DNA from: Acanthosoma haemorrhoidale
Lineage: Eukaryota; Arthropoda; Insecta; Hemiptera; Acanthosomatidae
DNA length: 64,000 nucleotides
Direction: 5' to 3'
Assembly: GCA_930367205.1 (NCBI GenBank)
Contig: OV884013.1
Coordinates: forward strand, 113,665,475 to 113,729,474
Part shown: positions 62,496-64,000 of the stretch, one piece after another
Layout: every line of letters starts with the position of its first letter
Position numbering within the stretch: position 1 is the stretch's first letter
Position numbers and translations under genes: made by a program
Notes under the pieces: generated by a model
What the model was told of the DNA's origin: nothing
What the model saw: the letters and a program-made list of their open reading frames with translations, nothing else
Database searches by the model: none

Positions 62496-64000
62496 AAAAT
62501 TGGCTGTACTCGTACGTTGTTCTTCCTTTCGTAGACTCCTCTCATATGTTCGTCGACCGATCCGACTGCCGGCGACTCCAAGTGAAACACTTACGGTTAT
62601 TTATTGGCCTATTATCGCTATCGGGGAGAATCGTGGACCAGATGCCTTAATGGCCGTGAAGTACTTCGTGGATCGTTGGAGATAAAGAGCGGAAATAAAA
62701 AACTGGACCCACTGCTATAGTAATTAGATAAGACTTGAAATATTAACGGGGCTTAAGTATAACTGTAGTGAGTTTCAAAGGATTTATCAAAGAGGTACAG
62801 TAGAGTTACATAGGAGGGCGCTTGGGTCTTGCTGACTCACTGCCAATGCATAGTAACGAATATATATATATATTATAAGTTAGAGTCCGGGCACTACCAG
62901 CCAGACTTAATCCCCAAAGTTGGAGATGTAAACATCCCGAAGATATGTATAAAGGATTACTCGACGGAATAAAGTAGTATTGCTTCGACATTCGTTGCTG
63001 TTATTTCACGTTCCGTTTTTTTTTTCTTGTTTAAATCGACAAACATTAAGTTATATATACATATTATTGTGAATTTTTGTGACGTTGCCTTTGATTTGAA
63101 TTCAAATAAGCAAAAAATCAAGGATTTGAATTTAAAATTAGCGGGCATAAAAGGGCGGTAAACGACCCGTGGATTAATCAAGAAGGCGACAAGGACAAGG
63201 ACTTGGAAACCAATATGGTGTATTAGCGTTGTTATTTTTGTGATCTCATGAGACAAAGTGTTAAGATAATAAATGTTGTGAAACTATAAAATTTTTTTAA
63301 CGATAAATGGTGATTGGGCATTAAATATCAGTTGACGGAAGAAGAATTTTCTCTCAGAAAAAGGACTGAAGTGATAACAAAGGATTTTTTACTAATCGCA
63401 TGGCGAAGGACAGGAACAAACGAGGAATAAAAGAAAATTCGCCGAAGAACGAAGAAAAATTGAAGAAACAATAAGAAAGGGACATGTGAAGTAGTAAATC
63501 TGGCCAGTCGCGAATAATAATAATAAGGTAAAATGAAAAAAAAATTGTTTTGTAAACAGTTGTAGTTTTGTCACAAATGAACTTTTAACCTTCAGGTAAA
63601 ATTAAATAATAGTAAGAAAGATAAAAATTATAACAATGTATATATATATAAAACAGTGATTTCCACATTTATAAGTGCTCGTCCTTAGTTAAATTTATTC
63701 GTACACGCCAAACTACCCAACGCCCGGGTATTTAGACTGCACAAATGGACTGTATAGTATGCATTGCCACACCGGGGAGACAGAGAAAGAAATTCGCTCA
63801 CCTCTGCCAACAAGTTTCCTCACTTATTCTCTTTGTAGCGACTCAGCACACCATCGCTTGACACCACCTTCAAGTCCATAATATCAAAGTAATAAGCAGG
63901 GCGAGTTTTCAATAGAGGCTGGTGACCTAACAAATACTTCATTCCTTATGAGTCTGTCTATATAGGACATGGGACATCAAATGAAGGATCAGTTTTTTTT
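62496..64000. other. no recognised gene to the end of the window
   Basis: A short less AT-rich piece (62500-62690) has a 61-codon plus frame with no family. The remainder is AT-rich with TA microsatellite stretches near 62862-62872 and 63640-63652. No tRNA, repeat or LINE fragment was seen. Confidence 0.5.

Noticed and set aside
1..64000. A coherent novel multi-gene system such as a defence island, biosynthetic cluster or giant element
   Set aside because: No run of co-oriented intact genes exists; all sizeable coding remnants belong to transposons or remain unassigned and isolated.

Overview
The window looks like a gene-poor, AT-rich stretch of an arthropod nuclear genome, most likely an insect. 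This rests on the kinds of transposon present: Tc1/mariner-superfamily elements of DD34D and DD41D spacing, a pogo-like tail, Jockey-type LINEs, and an R1/I-type LINE with an RNase H domain. No host protein-coding gene or exon chain could be supported. The one intact host-type gene is a tRNA-Arg(CCT) at 18455-18527. Almost everything else recognisable is transposon debris, plus three minisatellites and several poly-G/poly-C tracts. Order or species cannot be read from the sequence.

Layout. At 1-4.3 kb lie a Jockey-type LINE copy with a 14-bp target-site duplication (TSD) and two copies of an unclassified repeat called B here. At 4.9-7.9 kb come a DD41D mariner remnant, a pogo-like transposase tail, a 50-bp minisatellite, a LINE-C fragment and a B copy inverted relative to the one at 3.9 kb. 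At 10.4-14.0 kb come another Jockey copy, a 5'-truncated RNase-H LINE with a 411-codon open frame, and two mariner fragments joined as a large inverted repeat. At 14.9-20.5 kb are a B copy, a second DD41D remnant, the tRNA-Arg, and directly behind it two head-to-head AT-rich elements forming a palindrome of about 0.6 kb. At 23-28.5 kb are Jockey copies, one keeping the reverse transcriptase FADD box, a possible solo LTR and a 26-bp minisatellite. At 30-45 kb are several LINE-C 3' ends, a third DD41D copy, Jockey copies, a 23-bp minisatellite, a further mariner-like element, and two B copies each interrupted by LINE-C at nearly the same place. At 45.8-62.5 kb are Jockey copies, one with a 5' inversion between perfect TSDs, a fourth DD41D copy, and three mariner DD34D-type deletion derivatives. 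No feature is recognised from about 62.5 kb to the end.

How the pieces relate. The LINE fragments are dead-on-arrival 3' ends: 5' truncated, several with TSDs, and many with poly(A) or an AATAAA signal. The mariner copies are mostly internally deleted forms that would need an enzyme from elsewhere. No cellular pathway or novel gene system was found. The most interesting signals are structural: the tRNA-adjacent palindrome, the twin-primed LINE, the conserved hairpin in LINE-C 3' regions, the recurrent B/C nesting, the minisatellite matching the head of repeat B, and hammerhead-like motifs. Coordinates of repeat edges are by-eye estimates, good to about 5-20 bases unless a TSD fixes them.
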